A DNA stretch of 64,000 nucleotides from Lacisediminihabitans changchengi (GCF_016634425.1 NZ_JAEPES010000004.1:1-64000), one strand, 5' to 3'; positions 44,087 through 54,016 are shown, counted from the first letter of the stretch. Notes: generated by a model not told the origin, from the letters alone. Program-made: numbers and translations.

Positions 44087-45252
44087 CAGGCTTCCTTAAG
44101 TGTTGCGATGGCAGGGGGAGAGACGGGAGCGCGGGATGCTTCGGGCAGCCGGATCGTGAAGGTGGAACCGTTGCCGGGTTGTGACCACACCCGCACGTCG
44201 CCGCCGTGGTTTTGCGCCACGTGCTTGACGATGCTGAGCCCGAGGCCCGATCCGCCGGTGTGACGAGAGCGTGCCGGGTCGATGCGGTAGAACCGCTCGA
44301 AGACACGATCGCGATCTTCTTCGGGGATGCCGATGCCCTGGTCGGTCACCGCGATCTCCACGATGCCGTCGGAGTTGTTCACCCCGATACCGATCCGCGA
44401 ACCCTCGGGCGAGTACTGGATGGCGTTGGCGACCAGATTGTGCAGCGCAACGGCCAGCAGTGACTCGTCGCCGTAGACCTCGGCATGCTTGTCGCCGCCG
44501 CGCGCGATCTCGATGCGGTGCGATTCTGCAGCCACGCGATTCTGATCGACGGCGAGAGTGACCACGTGGTCGATCTCGACGACGTCCGGCTTGGACAGGG
44601 CGTCTGCGGCCTGCAGTCTGGAGAGCTCGATGATCTCCTGGGTGATCCGCGCCAGACGCTCGGACTCCTTGGTGAGACGCTGCGCGAAGCGACGCACCGT
44701 GTCGGGATCGTCGGAGGCCGCCTGCAGCGCCTCGGCGAGCAACCCGACCGCACCGATCGGGGTCTTCAGTTCGTGACTGATGTTGGCGACGAAGTCGCGC
44801 CGCACGTCGTCGAGACGATACGACTCGGTGCGATCTTCGGCGAGCAGCAGGATGTACCGGGCGCCGAGTCGGGCGATCCGTACGAACAGGTGGATGTTCG
44901 CCTCGCCGAACGGACCGCGGGCCAGCTCCAGCTCTTGCGTGGCCGCGTCGCCGGTTCGTCGAACCCGATCGACCAGCGCGACCAGCTCGGGATGCACGAG
45001 CGCCTGATTCCAGACCAGCCCCAGCGAGAGGGCTCCCGGACTCGCCTTCACGACGTTGTTGCTCGGGTCGAGAACGACACCGGCGGACTCGAGCGCGTCG
45101 ATCACCTGGTCGACGCCGTCGGGAACGGCGGTGCTCGCGACATCCATCGCCCGCTGACCGCGTCGCATGGAGAGCAGCAAAATGAGAACGACCCCTGCGC
45201 CGACGATGAGGCCGAACGCCAAGGCGAGCGGCACCAGCCAGGCGGAGTCCAT
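44086..45252 (-). CDS. senX3: Histidine kinase SenX3
   Basis: The kinase from ATG 45252 has 388 residues: one N-terminal membrane segment (residues about 5-27), a PAS-like middle domain (LESAGVVLDPSNNVVKAS), DHp (FVANISHELKTPIG) and HATPase (HNLVANAIQYSPEGSRIGIG, GGSGLGLSIVKHVAQNHGG). A TAATCT hexamer ends seven bases upstream, so the transcript is probably leaderless. It phosphorylates RegX3 under phosphate limitation in mycobacteria. It is divergent from phoU, with PHO boxes between. Confidence 0.93.
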   Translation of the reverse strand: MDSAWLVPLALAFGLIVGAGVVLILLLSMRRGQRAMDVASTAVPDGVDQVIDALESAGVVLDPSNNVVKASPGALSLGLVWNQALVHPELVALVDRVRRTGDAATQELELARGPFGEANIHLFVRIARLGARYILLLAEDRTESYRLDDVRRDFVANISHELKTPIGAVGLLAEALQAASDDPDTVRRFAQRLTKESERLARITQEIIELSRLQAADALSKPDVVEIDHVVTLAVDQNRVAAESHRIEIARGGDKHAEVYGDESLLAVALHNLVANAIQYSPEGSRIGIGVNNSDGIVEIAVTDQGIGIPEEDRDRVFERFYRIDPARSRHTGGSGLGLSIVKHVAQNHGGDVRVWSQPGNGSTFTIRLPEASRAPVSPPAIATLKEA

Positions 45253-45324
45253 AGCCACTAGATTAGTTACATCTCCCGGCCGGTCTTCGCTGTCGAAGAG
45301 CCGCGGCCCGCTACTTCGGGAGAT

Positions 45325-45353
45325 GTTCACGGGCACGGCATCCGTTGTTTACC
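45325..45353. promoter_or_regulatory. PHO-box-like direct repeats between senX3 and phoU
   Basis: GTTCACG (45325-45331) and GTTTACC (45347-45353) stand 22 bases apart, with a weaker GGCATCC at the 11-base position between (45336-45342). This is the 11-bp phasing of actinobacterial PHO boxes (GTTCACC units) bound by PhoP or RegX3. It can serve both divergent transcripts. Confidence 0.65.
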
Positions 45354-45419
45354 TTCGCGGAGCAGTGTGGCTCATAACTATGCGGGTTTCCATGGCCCGC
45401 GGCGAAAGGGAACGACAAC

Positions 45420-46079
45420 ATGCGCGAGGTTTTCCAGCAGGAACTGGCGGAGGTGCAGGAGCGCCTCGTCGAGATCGCCGGTCTGGTCGCCGTCGCGATC
45501 GAGAACGCCACGAAGGCCTTCAACGAGTCCAATGTCTCCCTCGCGGAGGTCGTCATCGACGAGGACGCGAAGATCGATGAGGCCGCCATCGCGCTCGACG
45601 AACTGGCCATCAACATCCTCGCCCGGCAGCAGCCGGTCGCCCGCGACCTGCGCATCGTCGTCAGCGCACTGCGCATCAGCGCCTCTCTCGAGCGGATGGG
45701 CGACATGGCCGAGCACATCGCTCAGCTGGCCCGCTACCGCTTCCCCGACAAGGTCGTGCCGAAGTCGCTGCGTCCGACCTTCCTCGAGCTCGGTCGCCTC
45801 GACGTGCAGATCGCGAACAAGCTGACCGACCTGCTGCGCACCGAGGACGTGACCCTCGCCGAGGAGATCCGCAACGATGACGACCAGATCGACGCGCTGC
45901 ACCTGAGCGTGTTCGACAAGGTGCTCAGCGAGACCTGGAAGGGCGCTGCGGTCGACACGGTCGACTCCACCCTGGCCTCGCGCTACCACGAGCGTTTCGC
46001 CGACCACGCGGTGTCGATCGCCAAGAAGGTGCAGTACCTCGGCACCGGCGAGTGGGTCGCCTCCGCCGTCATCGAGTAA
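45420..46079 (+). CDS. phoU: Phosphate signalling protein PhoU
   Basis: The 219-residue all-helical protein has two PhoU repeats (about residues 10-100 and 110-210), each with the E-x-x-x-D motif region (VVIDEDAKIDEAAIALDE, EIRNDDDQIDALHLSVFD). PhoU mediates shut-off of the Pho response between Pst and the sensor kinase. It faces senX3 across PHO-box-like repeats, which supports a common regulon. A strong terminator follows. Confidence 0.94.
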   Translation: MREVFQQELAEVQERLVEIAGLVAVAIENATKAFNESNVSLAEVVIDEDAKIDEAAIALDELAINILARQQPVARDLRIVVSALRISASLERMGDMAEHIAQLARYRFPDKVVPKSLRPTFLELGRLDVQIANKLTDLLRTEDVTLAEEIRNDDDQIDALHLSVFDKVLSETWKGAAVDTVDSTLASRYHERFADHAVSIAKKVQYLGTGEWVASAVIE

Positions 46080-46094
46080 CTTCGGCGTTAATCG

Positions 46095-46124
46095 ACGAAC
46101 GGGCACCCTCGGGTGCCCGTTCGT
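46095..46124. terminator. Bidirectional terminator between phoU and gpmA
   Basis: ACGAACGGGCACC and GGTGCCCGTTCGT form a perfect 13-bp stem around CTCG between two converging genes. Confidence 0.9.
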
Positions 46125-46134
46125 GGTTAAGACG

Positions 46135-46878
46135 CTACTTCTTGCCCTGGTTCGCCACGGCAGCCGCGCCGGCAGCGGCGGCCTCGGGGTCGAGGTAGAC
46201 GGCGGGCTCGACCGGGTAGAAGTCGTCGCCGAGCGTGTAGACCAGGGGAATTCCGGTCGGGATGTTCAGCTCGGCGATGTCGGCATCGGAGATGCCGTCG
46301 AGGTGCTTGACCAGCGCGCGCAGCGAGTTGCCGTGGGCGGTGACCAGCACCGTCTTGCCGGTGGCGAGATCGGGCTTGATGTCCGACTCCCAGTAGGGAA
46401 GCATCCGGTCGATGACGAGTTTGAGAGATTCGGTGCGCGGCAGGTCGTCGCCGAGCCCGGCGTAGCGCACGTCGTTGGCCTGGGAGAACTCGCTGTCATC
46501 GCTGAGCGGGGGCGGCGGAACGTCGAACGAGCGGCGCCAGGTCATGAACTGCTCCTGGCCGTACTTTTCGAGTGTTTCGGCCTTGTCGAGGCCCTGCAGC
46601 GCACCGTAGTGACGTTCGTTGAGGCGCCAGCTGCGCTTCACGTCGATCCAGTCGCGGTCGGCGCCGGCCAGCGCGATGTCGGCGGTGTGGATCGCCCGCT
46701 TGAGTACCGAGGTGTACTGGATGTCGGGCAGGATGCCAGACTCCGCGAGCAACTCGCCGGCCCGCGTGGCCTCCGCACGCCCCTGATCACTCAGGTCGAC
46801 GTCGACCCATCCGGTGAAGAGGTTCTTCTGGTTCCATTCGGAATTGCCATGGCGCAGCAGGATGAGCGTGTAAGTCAT
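46135..46878 (-). CDS. gpmA: 2,3-bisphosphoglycerate-dependent phosphoglycerate mutase
   Basis: The 247-residue protein has the RHG motif ([20 protein letters not shown]), the partner histidine region ([19 protein letters not shown]) and the [12 protein letters not shown] segment, all typical of cofactor-dependent GpmA. It interconverts 3- and 2-phosphoglycerate in glycolysis. In mycobacteria gpm1 is likewise the neighbour of senX3-regX3. Confidence 0.95.
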   Translation of the reverse strand: MTYTLILLRHGNSEWNQKNLFTGWVDVDLSDQGRAEATRAGELLAESGILPDIQYTSVLKRAIHTADIALAGADRDWIDVKRSWRLNERHYGALQGLDKAETLEKYGQEQFMTWRRSFDVPPPPLSDDSEFSQANDVRYAGLGDDLPRTESLKLVIDRMLPYWESDIKPDLATGKTVLVTAHGNSLRALVKHLDGISDADIAELNIPTGIPLVYTLGDDFYPVEPAVYLDPEAAAAGAAAVANQGKK

Positions 46879-46904
46879 GCTCCAAATCTAGTTGACTTAG
46901 ACGC

Positions 46905-47690
46905 ATGCCTATCGGTTCGATCACCCGCGGGACGACGGGCACCAACCGTCTGCGCCGGGTCGACCGGTGGATCGCGCAGTTGCCGGCTTTCCGTCGGGCG
47001 GCGAACCCGCTCGTCGTCGACCTCGGTTTCGGCGCTTCGGCGACGACGACCCTCGAACTGCAGCAGCGGCTTGGCCGCGTGCGCCCGGACGTGCAGGTGC
47101 TGGGCCTCGAGATCGATCCCGCGCGCGTGAAGCTGGCGGCTGCGTCCGAGCGTCCCGGGCTCACCTTCGGGCTCGGCGGGTTCGAGGTGCCGACTCCGGG
47201 CGATCGGCCGGCCACGATCATCCGTGCCTTCAACGTGCTGCGCCAGTACGACGAGAGCGCCGTGCCCGACGCCTGGCACCGCATGGTCTCTCGGCTCGAC
47301 GCGGACGGGCTGCTGGTCGAGGGCACCTGTAACGAGGTCGGCCGCGTCGCCAGCTGGGTGGATGTCGCGGCGTCCGGTCCGCGGACGTTCACGATCAGCC
47401 TCCGCCTCGCCGCCCTGCAACTGCCGTCGATCGTGGCCGAGCGTCTGCCCAAGGTGCTGATCCATCGCAACATCCCCGGCGAGCGCATTCACACTTTCCT
47501 CACCGACCTCGATCGGCAATGGCAGGTGCACGCGCCGCTGTCGGTCTACGGTCCATCGCAGCGCTGGATCGCGGTCGCCGCGGGGATGCGCGACCTCGGC
47601 TGGCCTGTGCGCGGCGGCAAGTCCCGCTGGAAGCTCGGCGAACTCACGGTCGACTGGGCTGCGGTGGAGCCGCTGGGCTTCGCCTGGTAG
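46905..47690 (+). CDS. Class I SAM-dependent methyltransferase-like protein
   Basis: This 261-residue protein has a Rossmann SAM-binding motif (PLVVDLGFGASATTTLELQQ) and a downstream acidic site (VLGLEIDPARVKLAA), then AFNVLRQYDESAVPDAWHRM. The specific substrate is unknown. It is divergent from gpmA. Its C-terminal third (GGKSRWKLGELTVDWAAVEP) is a conserved actinobacterial addition. Confidence 0.85.
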   Translation: MPIGSITRGTTGTNRLRRVDRWIAQLPAFRRAANPLVVDLGFGASATTTLELQQRLGRVRPDVQVLGLEIDPARVKLAAASERPGLTFGLGGFEVPTPGDRPATIIRAFNVLRQYDESAVPDAWHRMVSRLDADGLLVEGTCNEVGRVASWVDVAASGPRTFTISLRLAALQLPSIVAERLPKVLIHRNIPGERIHTFLTDLDRQWQVHAPLSVYGPSQRWIAVAAGMRDLGWPVRGGKSRWKLGELTVDWAAVEPLGFAW

Positions 47691-48066
47691 CGGGCCGCAC
47701 GCACCTTGGCGCCCCTGTTCTCGCGCGGTCGGCGCCGACCTCGCGCTGTGGCACTCACGCACTGTCGGCACGGCCCTCGCGCTGTCGGTACGACTATCGC
47801 GCTGTCGGTACGACCGCGTCATCCCCAGCACTACCGTTATGCACGCTCTCCTGTACAACGGGAATGTTCGGGATGCGGCGGTCGGCTCTTGGACGGATCG
47901 GCAGCGACGACGTTGGCCGCGCGGATTCCGACCTCGACGCCACGGCGTTTCGCTCGATGAGGCCTGACAGGAAAATCGCCAGTCACGAAAATCGCCAGTC
48001 ACGAAAATCGCCAGTCACGAAAATCATCAAAGACAAAAACCGACAGGTAGCCCAGGGCAGGGCAGA
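47691..48066. repeat. Gap with two kinds of tandem repeats
   Basis: No gene is convincing in this 376-base gap. Around 47738-47818 a 20-base unit (CTATCGCGCTGTCGGTACGA) is repeated with variation. At 47969-48032 a 16-base unit (ACGAAAATCGCCAGTC) is repeated nearly four times. The AT-rich second array stands out in this GC-rich region. It lies downstream of the ygfZ-like gene and the methyltransferase gene, which converge. Confidence 0.75.
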
Positions 48067-49155
48067 TTAGCGCTGCACTGCGCCAAGACGCGGCAGTCGG
48101 GGCACGTCGGCCTCGGCTCCCGCAGAGGGTGGCACGACGATCTCCTGTGCCGCCGGCACCAAAATGCCCTGCGAGCGCACCGCAAGCTCCGCGGTCGGAT
48201 CGGCAGACCGCTTGATCACGGCCAGCGCGATCGGGCCAAGCTCGTAGTGCAAACCGACGGAGGTCACCCGACCCACCACATTCTCACCAAGGACCACCTC
48301 GTCACCGGGCGACGGCAACACGGCATCCGAACCGTCGAGATGCAGCATGACCAGCCGCCGGGGCGGATGCCCGAGGTTGTGCACCTTGGCCACCGTCTCC
48401 TGACCGCGGTAGCAGCCTTTTGACAGATGGACCGCGGAGCGCAGCCAGTCGAGTTCGTGCGGGATCGACTTCTCGTCGGCCTCGGTCGCAAAGCGCGGAC
48501 GCCAGGCGGCGATGCGGAGCGCCTCGAGGGCAAGGAGCCCCGCGGCCGGCAGCTCGATCGACCCGAGCGAGGCGCGGTCGACGAGAATCTCGCTATAGGT
48601 CCACTCGCTGTAGTCATGGTCGGCGGCGGTCGCGTACTGGTGGCCGCCCACAGCCACCGAACTCCACGGGTCGTGCCACACCAGCGGAACACCGTTCGGG
48701 GCTGCGGCCGCGAGATCGGCGCTACCGAAGGTGCCGACGGTCGCGAACTCCGAGGTGCGATCGCGCGGATCGACCCGCAACATGAATCGCATCTTCGTCA
48801 GCCAGTCGAGCAGGCCGGGAGCCTCGGCCGCCTCGATCAGAAGCCACAGCTCCGTGCCGTCGTCGAGCAGACGAACCGCGTACTCGACGTGCCCGGTCGG
48901 GTCGAGCAGCAGAGTCTCGCTGGACTCCCCCGGCGCGAGTCGCTTCACGCTCTGGCTTGTGAGCGAATCGATCCAGCTCAGCCGGTCGTCGCCCGAGATG
49001 GAAAGCACGGCGCGGTGCGAGAGGTCGACGATCCGATCACCGGATGCCAACGGGCGCTGTTCGGCGAGAGGATTGCCGTAGTGCGCCGGGACGCCGGCAT
49101 CCATCCCCGCGCCGTCGACGGCACCAGGACGCGTGAGAAAAGGAGAGTTACTCAA
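48067..49155 (-). CDS. ygfZ: YgfZ/GcvT-type folate-binding protein
   Basis: The 362-residue protein has the GcvT fold with the YgfZ motif HLSKGCYRGQETVAKVHN (K-G-C-Y-x-G-Q-E) and LSWIDSLTSQSVKRLAPGES near the N-terminus. YgfZ uses tetrahydrofolate and supports repair and synthesis of iron-sulfur clusters. It overlaps the end of the nitrobindin-like gene by eight bases, so the two form one operon. Confidence 0.92.
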   Translation of the reverse strand: MSNSPFLTRPGAVDGAGMDAGVPAHYGNPLAEQRPLASGDRIVDLSHRAVLSISGDDRLSWIDSLTSQSVKRLAPGESSETLLLDPTGHVEYAVRLLDDGTELWLLIEAAEAPGLLDWLTKMRFMLRVDPRDRTSEFATVGTFGSADLAAAAPNGVPLVWHDPWSSVAVGGHQYATAADHDYSEWTYSEILVDRASLGSIELPAAGLLALEALRIAAWRPRFATEADEKSIPHELDWLRSAVHLSKGCYRGQETVAKVHNLGHPPRRLVMLHLDGSDAVLPSPGDEVVLGENVVGRVTSVGLHYELGPIALAVIKRSADPTAELAVRSQGILVPAAQEIVVPPSAGAEADVPRLPRLGAVQR

Positions 49156-49762
49156 GGCGCGCGAGCCGCCCCGAAGCGTGCGTCGCGAGCTCCTGGCCGA
49201 GGGCGGCGATGTCCCAGGCCCAGAGCAGGTGATTCTCGACCAACCCGTAGAGCCGGGTCGAAGCCGAATGCTCCTTCGCGTTGGTGGAGCGCATCACCGC
49301 GTCGGTTCCGAGATCGATGCGCGGCCCCTTGACCTGCCCGATATAGAGCTCGCTCACCCCCGTGGGATGCAGAACCGACGCCTCGATGTCGAAGCCCTGG
49401 TTGCTGTTGCGCAGCGCCTCGACCGACTGGGTGGTGGTGAACGGTCGCGCACCGACCCCGGGCAACATTCCCGGACCCGGATCGCCCTCGATCTGCTTGC
49501 GCGCCAAGCGCCAATAGCCGACCTCGGTGGCGAGGGGTGTGCGAGCCTCATCCGTCAGCCAGGTGTACGAGGTGTAGTTGAGGTACGGAAGCCCATCGTG
49601 GCTGAAGCTGATGCGCTGACCGAACTCGACATTGCGCGTCTCGGAGGTACCGTCTGGGGCGGTGATCTCGTAGTTGACGAGCCCGGACCCCTCCCAGACG
49701 CCGATCAGCCACGACAGCGGAACGAGTTCAGAGGGAACGTTCGTGTCGATCTCGATGACCAT
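49148..49762 (-). CDS. FABP-like (nitrobindin) heme-binding protein
   Basis: This 204-residue protein has a beta-barrel pattern with the GxWxG motif (LSWLIGVWEGSG), as in bacterial nitrobindins/FABP-family proteins, and downstream strands (LATEVGYWRL, SVLHPTGVSELYIGQVKG). These bind ferric heme and react with nitric oxide or peroxynitrite. It sits between a 36-aa membrane protein and the YgfZ-like gene, a set with a possible common link to iron chemistry. Confidence 0.9.
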   Translation of the reverse strand: MVIEIDTNVPSELVPLSWLIGVWEGSGLVNYEITAPDGTSETRNVEFGQRISFSHDGLPYLNYTSYTWLTDEARTPLATEVGYWRLARKQIEGDPGPGMLPGVGARPFTTTQSVEALRNSNQGFDIEASVLHPTGVSELYIGQVKGPRIDLGTDAVMRSTNAKEHSASTRLYGLVENHLLWAWDIAALGQELATHASGRLARLE

Positions 49763-49770
49763 GCCGCCGC

Positions 49771-49881
49771 CTAGCGCTGACCGCGGAACAGGTTGAAGAG
49801 CACCACCACAGAGACGTAGCCGATTGCGAGCGTGGCCAGAATGAGCAGGCCGACGAAGAAGATTTCCAGGCCGAGATACAT
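49771..49881 (-). CDS. Small membrane protein (36 aa) upstream of the nitrobindin-like gene
   Basis: From ATG 49881 a 36-residue frame reads MYLGLEIFFVGLLILATLAI followed by GYVSVVVLFNLFRGQR. It is a single hydrophobic helix with a basic end. It lies nine bases upstream of the nitrobindin-like start, in the same direction. The hydrophobic segment and basic tail suggest a real small membrane protein. Confidence 0.6.
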   Translation of the reverse strand: MYLGLEIFFVGLLILATLAIGYVSVVVLFNLFRGQR

Positions 49882-49900
49882 GGGTCGATTCTATGCCGCT

Positions 49901-50182
49901 CTATGGCGCAAGCAGAGGGACAACGGTAGTCGCGAGCCCCAAGATCACCACGGAACCGCTCAGGCTGACAATCACCCGATTCACCAGGCCGACCTTCTGG
50001 TCGAGGCCGAGTTGGATCACGAAGGTCCCGAGCACACCCACGATGAGCACGATCGGCATCCAGACGAGGCGCTGGCCGCCCGACGCGAGAAGCAGCACCA
50101 GAAGCGCCCCAACCGCCACCACCGCCCACACCGGGATCGCGCTCAGCGGGAACCTGCGGATGACGGGTTGGTCAATGCTCAC
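49901..50182 (-). CDS. Small polytopic membrane protein (93 aa)
   Basis: The protein has three membrane segments (about residues 14-35, 40-61 and 70-91) and short charged loops. No family is recognised. It is the first gene of the leftward set that includes the 36-aa protein, nitrobindin-like and YgfZ-like genes, and is divergent from glnR. Confidence 0.7.
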   Translation of the reverse strand: MSIDQPVIRRFPLSAIPVWAVVAVGALLVLLLASGGQRLVWMPIVLIVGVLGTFVIQLGLDQKVGLVNRVIVSLSGSVVILGLATTVVPLLAP

Positions 50183-50259
50183 GAATCAATTGTGCCCTAC
50201 CGGTCGTGCCCGCCCGCGAAAAGTGCCTTTAGACTGTGGGCACAGATTGGGAGGCACCA

Positions 50260-50952
50260 TTGGCGCAGTTGTTGATCCTGACTTCTGCCACGGGCAGCGA
50301 GGTCTTACCGGCGCTGGGCCTACTCAGTCACCGCACACGCCAGATCGCCGCCGAGCCCGCCTCCCTGATCACCGCGCCGAGCTGTGACCTCATCCTCGTC
50401 GATGCCCGCTCCGATCTCGCCAGCGCGAAGTCGCTGTGCAAGATCCTCACCACCACCGGCGTGAACGTTCCGCTGATGCTCATCCTCACCGAGGGCGGAC
50501 TGACCGCCGTCAGCGCCGACTGGGGGGCGGATGACGTCGTGCTCGAGTCCGCCGGACCCGCCGAGGTCGACGCCCGCATCCGTCTCGCCGTCGGTCGCCA
50601 GGCACTCGACAAGACCAGCACCAAGATCAACGCCTCCGGTGTCGTCATCGACGAGGCGAGCTACTCCGCGAAGGTGCACGGGCGCCCGCTCGACCTCACC
50701 TTCAAGGAATTCGAGCTGCTGCGGTTTCTCGCCACCCATCCCTCGCGGGTCTTCACGCGCGAGCAACTGCTCAGCGAGGTATGGGGCTACGACTACTTCG
50801 GCGGCACGAGAACCGTCGATGTGCACGTTCGGCGTCTGCGCGCCAAGCTGGGCGACTTGGAGTCGCTGATCGGCACCGTGCGCAACGTCGGCTACCGCTT
50901 CAACGTCTACGAAGACGACCCCGAGCGCCTTGCGACGGCAGTCAATTCCTGA
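50260..50952 (+). CDS. glnR: GlnR-type orphan response regulator
   Basis: This protein of 230 residues has an atypical receiver ([60 protein letters not shown]) and a winged helix ([40 protein letters not shown]). It matches actinobacterial GlnR, which controls nitrogen genes without a partner kinase. A TTG start at 50260, preceded by GGGAGG at six bases, aligns with the GlnR N-terminus; an upstream GTG at 50236 is less likely. It precedes mshD, as in mycobacteria. Confidence 0.93.
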   Translation: MAQLLILTSATGSEVLPALGLLSHRTRQIAAEPASLITAPSCDLILVDARSDLASAKSLCKILTTTGVNVPLMLILTEGGLTAVSADWGADDVVLESAGPAEVDARIRLAVGRQALDKTSTKINASGVVIDEASYSAKVHGRPLDLTFKEFELLRFLATHPSRVFTREQLLSEVWGYDYFGGTRTVDVHVRRLRAKLGDLESLIGTVRNVGYRFNVYEDDPERLATAVNS

Positions 50953-51781
50953 TCTCGATGCCGTCGTAGCCCGAGCGAAGGCCGTCGACGGACAGCCCCC
51001 GTTCTCCGATCAGGCACTGGTCGACCTGCGGTCCGGCACGCGGTCGCTGCTGCAACTCGACTCTGCGCACGCGATCGTCGGGCAGGGTGAGGCCGAATTC
51101 GTCGTGGAACCGGATGCCCGCGGCCGAGGTCTCGGCACCGCGATGCTTACGCGGCTGCTCGCCGACATCACCACCGGCGATGGTCACCCCGAACTGCTCG
51201 TGTGGGCGCATGGCGACCACCCCGCGGCCCGTGCCCTGGCGGCGAGCCACGGCCTGGAGCCGATCCGCGAGCTGCTCCAGCTACGCCGTCCGGTCCCTGA
51301 GCTTGTCGAAGGGCCGGCGCCGCACGGTCCGGGCCTTTCGACGAGCCCAGGGACCGTCCGGGCCTTCCGTGTCGGGGTCGACGAGGACGACTGGGTCGCG
51401 CTCAACGCCCGCGCCTTCGCCCATCACCCCGAGCAGGGTTCGGTCACCCGCGCCGACCTCGAAGAACTCGAGCGCGAACTCTGGTTCGACGCCGACGACT
51501 TCCTGATCCTCGACGATGGCACCACCATGGTCGGTTATTGCTGGCTGAAGGTCGAAGACGGGATCGGCGAGTTCTACGTGGTCGGGGTGGACCCGGCGCA
51601 TCAGGGCGGTGGGGCGGGGCGAGCGCTGATGGCCGCCGGGTTCGCGCGACTCGCGGCACGCGGCATCCGCACCGCCGCTCTGTACGTGGACGCCGACAAC
51701 GTCGCCGCGGTCAAGCTGTACCGCTCGCTCGGTTTCGAGCAGTACTCGATCGACATCCAGTACCGCTATAGAGCCCTCTGA
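50930..51781 (+). CDS. mshD: Mycothiol synthase MshD with an embedded repeat
   Basis: The 283-residue protein has two GNAT domains ([20 protein letters not shown] in the first, [20 protein letters not shown] in the second). MshD acetylates Cys-GlcN-Ins in the last step of mycothiol synthesis. Between the domains, about residues 121-143 ([15 protein letters not shown] and following), the DNA is a copy of the palindromic repeat found elsewhere between genes. Start is a TTG overlapping glnR by 23 bases. The repeat keeps the frame. Confidence 0.9.
   Translation: MRRQSIPDLDAVVARAKAVDGQPPFSDQALVDLRSGTRSLLQLDSAHAIVGQGEAEFVVEPDARGRGLGTAMLTRLLADITTGDGHPELLVWAHGDHPAARALAASHGLEPIRELLQLRRPVPELVEGPAPHGPGLSTSPGTVRAFRVGVDEDDWVALNARAFAHHPEQGSVTRADLEELERELWFDADDFLILDDGTTMVGYCWLKVEDGIGEFYVVGVDPAHQGGGAGRALMAAGFARLAARGIRTAALYVDADNVAAVKLYRSLGFEQYSIDIQYRYRAL
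51291..51356. repeat. REP-type palindrome inside the mshD coding sequence
   Basis: CGGTCCCTGAGCTTGTCGAAGGG (51291-51313) and its near-complement CCTTTCGACGAGCCCAGGGACCG (51334-51356) form a long dyad. The same unit occurs between genes at 1989 and 6798. Here it encodes the linker between the two GNAT domains. Confidence 0.85.
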
Positions 51782-51789
51782 GGGCCCTG

Positions 51790-51807
51790 GTTCACGTGGC
51801 GTTCACC
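51790..51807 (+). promoter_or_regulatory. PHO-box-like direct repeat upstream of ppk
   Basis: GTTCACG (51790-51796) and GTTCACC (51801-51807) are spaced by exactly 11 bases, as in Streptomyces and mycobacterial PHO boxes. The ppk ATG follows 35 bases downstream. Confidence 0.75.
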
Positions 51808-51841
51808 AGCGACCGTTCCCCGCGAGTGGTTGGATGGTGCA

Positions 51842-54016
51842 ATGGACAACGAGACCTACCTGGCCGACGCAGGACTCGGAACCGACAGCCTCGACGACGA
51901 CTACGAAGCTGAGTGGGTCGACGACGGAACGCTGCCGCCCGACCGCTACCTCGATCGCGAGCTGAGCTGGCTCGCGTTCAATACGCGCGTGCTCGAACTG
52001 GCCGAAGATCCTGAGCAGCCACTGCTCGAGCGTGCGAACTTCCTCGCCATCTTCGCGAGCAACCTCGACGAGTTCTTCATGGTTCGCATCGCGGGGCTGA
52101 AGCGGCGCATCCTCACCGGCCTCGCCGTGCCGACCAACGTGGGCACGGCGCCGACGGTGGTGCTCTCTGAAATCCAGGCCCGCGCCCACGAACTGCAGCT
52201 GCGCCACGCCGCCGCCTTCCGCGACCTGGTCAAACCCGACCTCGACGACGCCGGCATCCACATCGAGACGTGGGCCGACCTCGAGCAGTCCGACCGCGAA
52301 GCGCTCGACGTGATCTTCGCCAACCAGATCTTCCCGGTGCTCATGCCGCTCGCGGTCGACCCCGCGCATCCGTTCCCCTACATCTCCGGGCTCTCGCTCA
52401 ACCTGTCGGTGCGGGTGCGCAACCCGAAGACCGGCAAAGAGGAGTTCGCGCGCCTCAAGGTGCCGCCGATGCTCCCCCGGTTCGTCAAGCTGCCCAACGA
52501 CGGCAGCGGCATCCTGCGATTCATCCCGCTCGAAGACCTCATCTCCAACCATCTCGGCGATCTGTTTCCGGGCATGCAGGTGCTCGACCACCACGAGTTC
52601 CGCGTCACCAGGAACGAGGATGTCGAGGTCGAGGAAGACGAGTCGGAGAACCTCATCCAGACCCTCGAGCGCGAACTGCTTCGGCGCCGCTTCGGGCCCC
52701 CGATCCGCCTCGAGATCACCGACGACATGGACGAGCTCACCCTCACCCTGCTGGTGCGCGAGCTCGATATCACCGAGTCAGAGGTCTACCGCCTTCCGGC
52801 CCCGCTCGACCTCGGCGGGCTGTTCGAGCTCACCAAGATCGATCGCCCCGAACTCAAGTACCGCAAGCACGTCCCGACCACGGCGGTGCAGCTACTGCCT
52901 GCCGAGCCGAACGCGACCCCGGACATCTTCCGCTCGATCGCGCGCCAGGACATCCTGTTGCACCACCCGTACGAGTCGTTCGCGACGAGTGTGCAGGCCT
53001 TCCTCGAGCAGGCCGCTGCCGACCCCAACGTGTTGGCCATCAAGCAGACGCTCTACCGCACCTCGGGTGACAGCCCCATCGTCGAGGCACTGATCGCCGC
53101 GGCCGAGGCCGGCAAGCAGGTGCTCGCACTGGTGGAGATCAAGGCGCGCTTCGACGAGTCGGCGAACATCGTCTGGGCCCGCAAACTCGAAAAGGCCGGC
53201 GTGCACGTCGTCTACGGCCTGGTCGGCCTCAAGACTCACTGCAAGCTCGCGCTGGTGGTGCGTAACGAGGGCGGTCGCCTGCGGCACTACAGCCACATCG
53301 GCACCGGCAACTACAACCCGAAGACCAGCCGCATCTACGAAGACCTGGGGCTCCTCACCGCGAGCGACACCGTGGGCAAAGACCTCACGCGCCTCTTCAA
53401 CGAGCTCTCTGGCTACGCCATCGAGAAGAAGTTCAAGCGACTGCTGGTAGCCCCGCGACTGCTGCGCAAGGGGCTGATCAAGCGCATCCAGATCGAGGCA
53501 GATAACGCGCGCAACGGGCTGCCATCCGGCATCCGGATCAAGCTGAACTCCATCGTCGACGAGGCGATCATCGACGCGCTGTACCGGGCGAGCGAGGCCG
53601 GCGTGCCGATCGAACTGCTGGTGCGGGGCATCTGTGTGATGAAGCCGGGGCTCCCCGGGATGAGCGAGAACATCACCATCCGTTCCGTGCTCGGTCGCTA
53701 CCTCGAGCATTCGCGCATCTTCTCCTTCGCCAACAACGGCGACCCGCAGGTGTACATCGGCAGCGCCGACATGATGCACCGCAACCTCGACCGTCGCGTC
53801 GAGGCATTGGTGCGGCTCACCGCTCCCGACCATCTGCGCGAGATCTCCGACCTGTTCGACCTCGCGATGTCAGACGAGACCTCATCATGGGCACTCGACG
53901 GGGACGGCAACTGGACCAGGCACGACCACGACGCCGAGGGGCGGCCGCTGCGCGATCTGCAAAACACGCTGCAGAAGTCGATCTCCGGTCGCAAGCGTGG
54001 CGGAGTGGCGCGGTGA
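51842..54016 (+). CDS. ppk: Polyphosphate kinase 1
   Basis: The 724-residue protein has the full Ppk1 layout (N, head, C1, C2 domains): [24 protein letters not shown]-type [16 protein letters not shown], and the catalytic-His region [16 protein letters not shown]. It makes polyphosphate from ATP in the cytoplasm. PHO boxes precede it. The start at ATG 51842 is preferred over a TTG 12 bases upstream. It overlaps the NUDIX gene by four bases, suggesting one operon. Confidence 0.96.
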   Translation: MDNETYLADAGLGTDSLDDDYEAEWVDDGTLPPDRYLDRELSWLAFNTRVLELAEDPEQPLLERANFLAIFASNLDEFFMVRIAGLKRRILTGLAVPTNVGTAPTVVLSEIQARAHELQLRHAAAFRDLVKPDLDDAGIHIETWADLEQSDREALDVIFANQIFPVLMPLAVDPAHPFPYISGLSLNLSVRVRNPKTGKEEFARLKVPPMLPRFVKLPNDGSGILRFIPLEDLISNHLGDLFPGMQVLDHHEFRVTRNEDVEVEEDESENLIQTLERELLRRRFGPPIRLEITDDMDELTLTLLVRELDITESEVYRLPAPLDLGGLFELTKIDRPELKYRKHVPTTAVQLLPAEPNATPDIFRSIARQDILLHHPYESFATSVQAFLEQAAADPNVLAIKQTLYRTSGDSPIVEALIAAAEAGKQVLALVEIKARFDESANIVWARKLEKAGVHVVYGLVGLKTHCKLALVVRNEGGRLRHYSHIGTGNYNPKTSRIYEDLGLLTASDTVGKDLTRLFNELSGYAIEKKFKRLLVAPRLLRKGLIKRIQIEADNARNGLPSGIRIKLNSIVDEAIIDALYRASEAGVPIELLVRGICVMKPGLPGMSENITIRSVLGRYLEHSRIFSFANNGDPQVYIGSADMMHRNLDRRVEALVRLTAPDHLREISDLFDLAMSDETSSWALDGDGNWTRHDHDAEGRPLRDLQNTLQKSISGRKRGGVAR

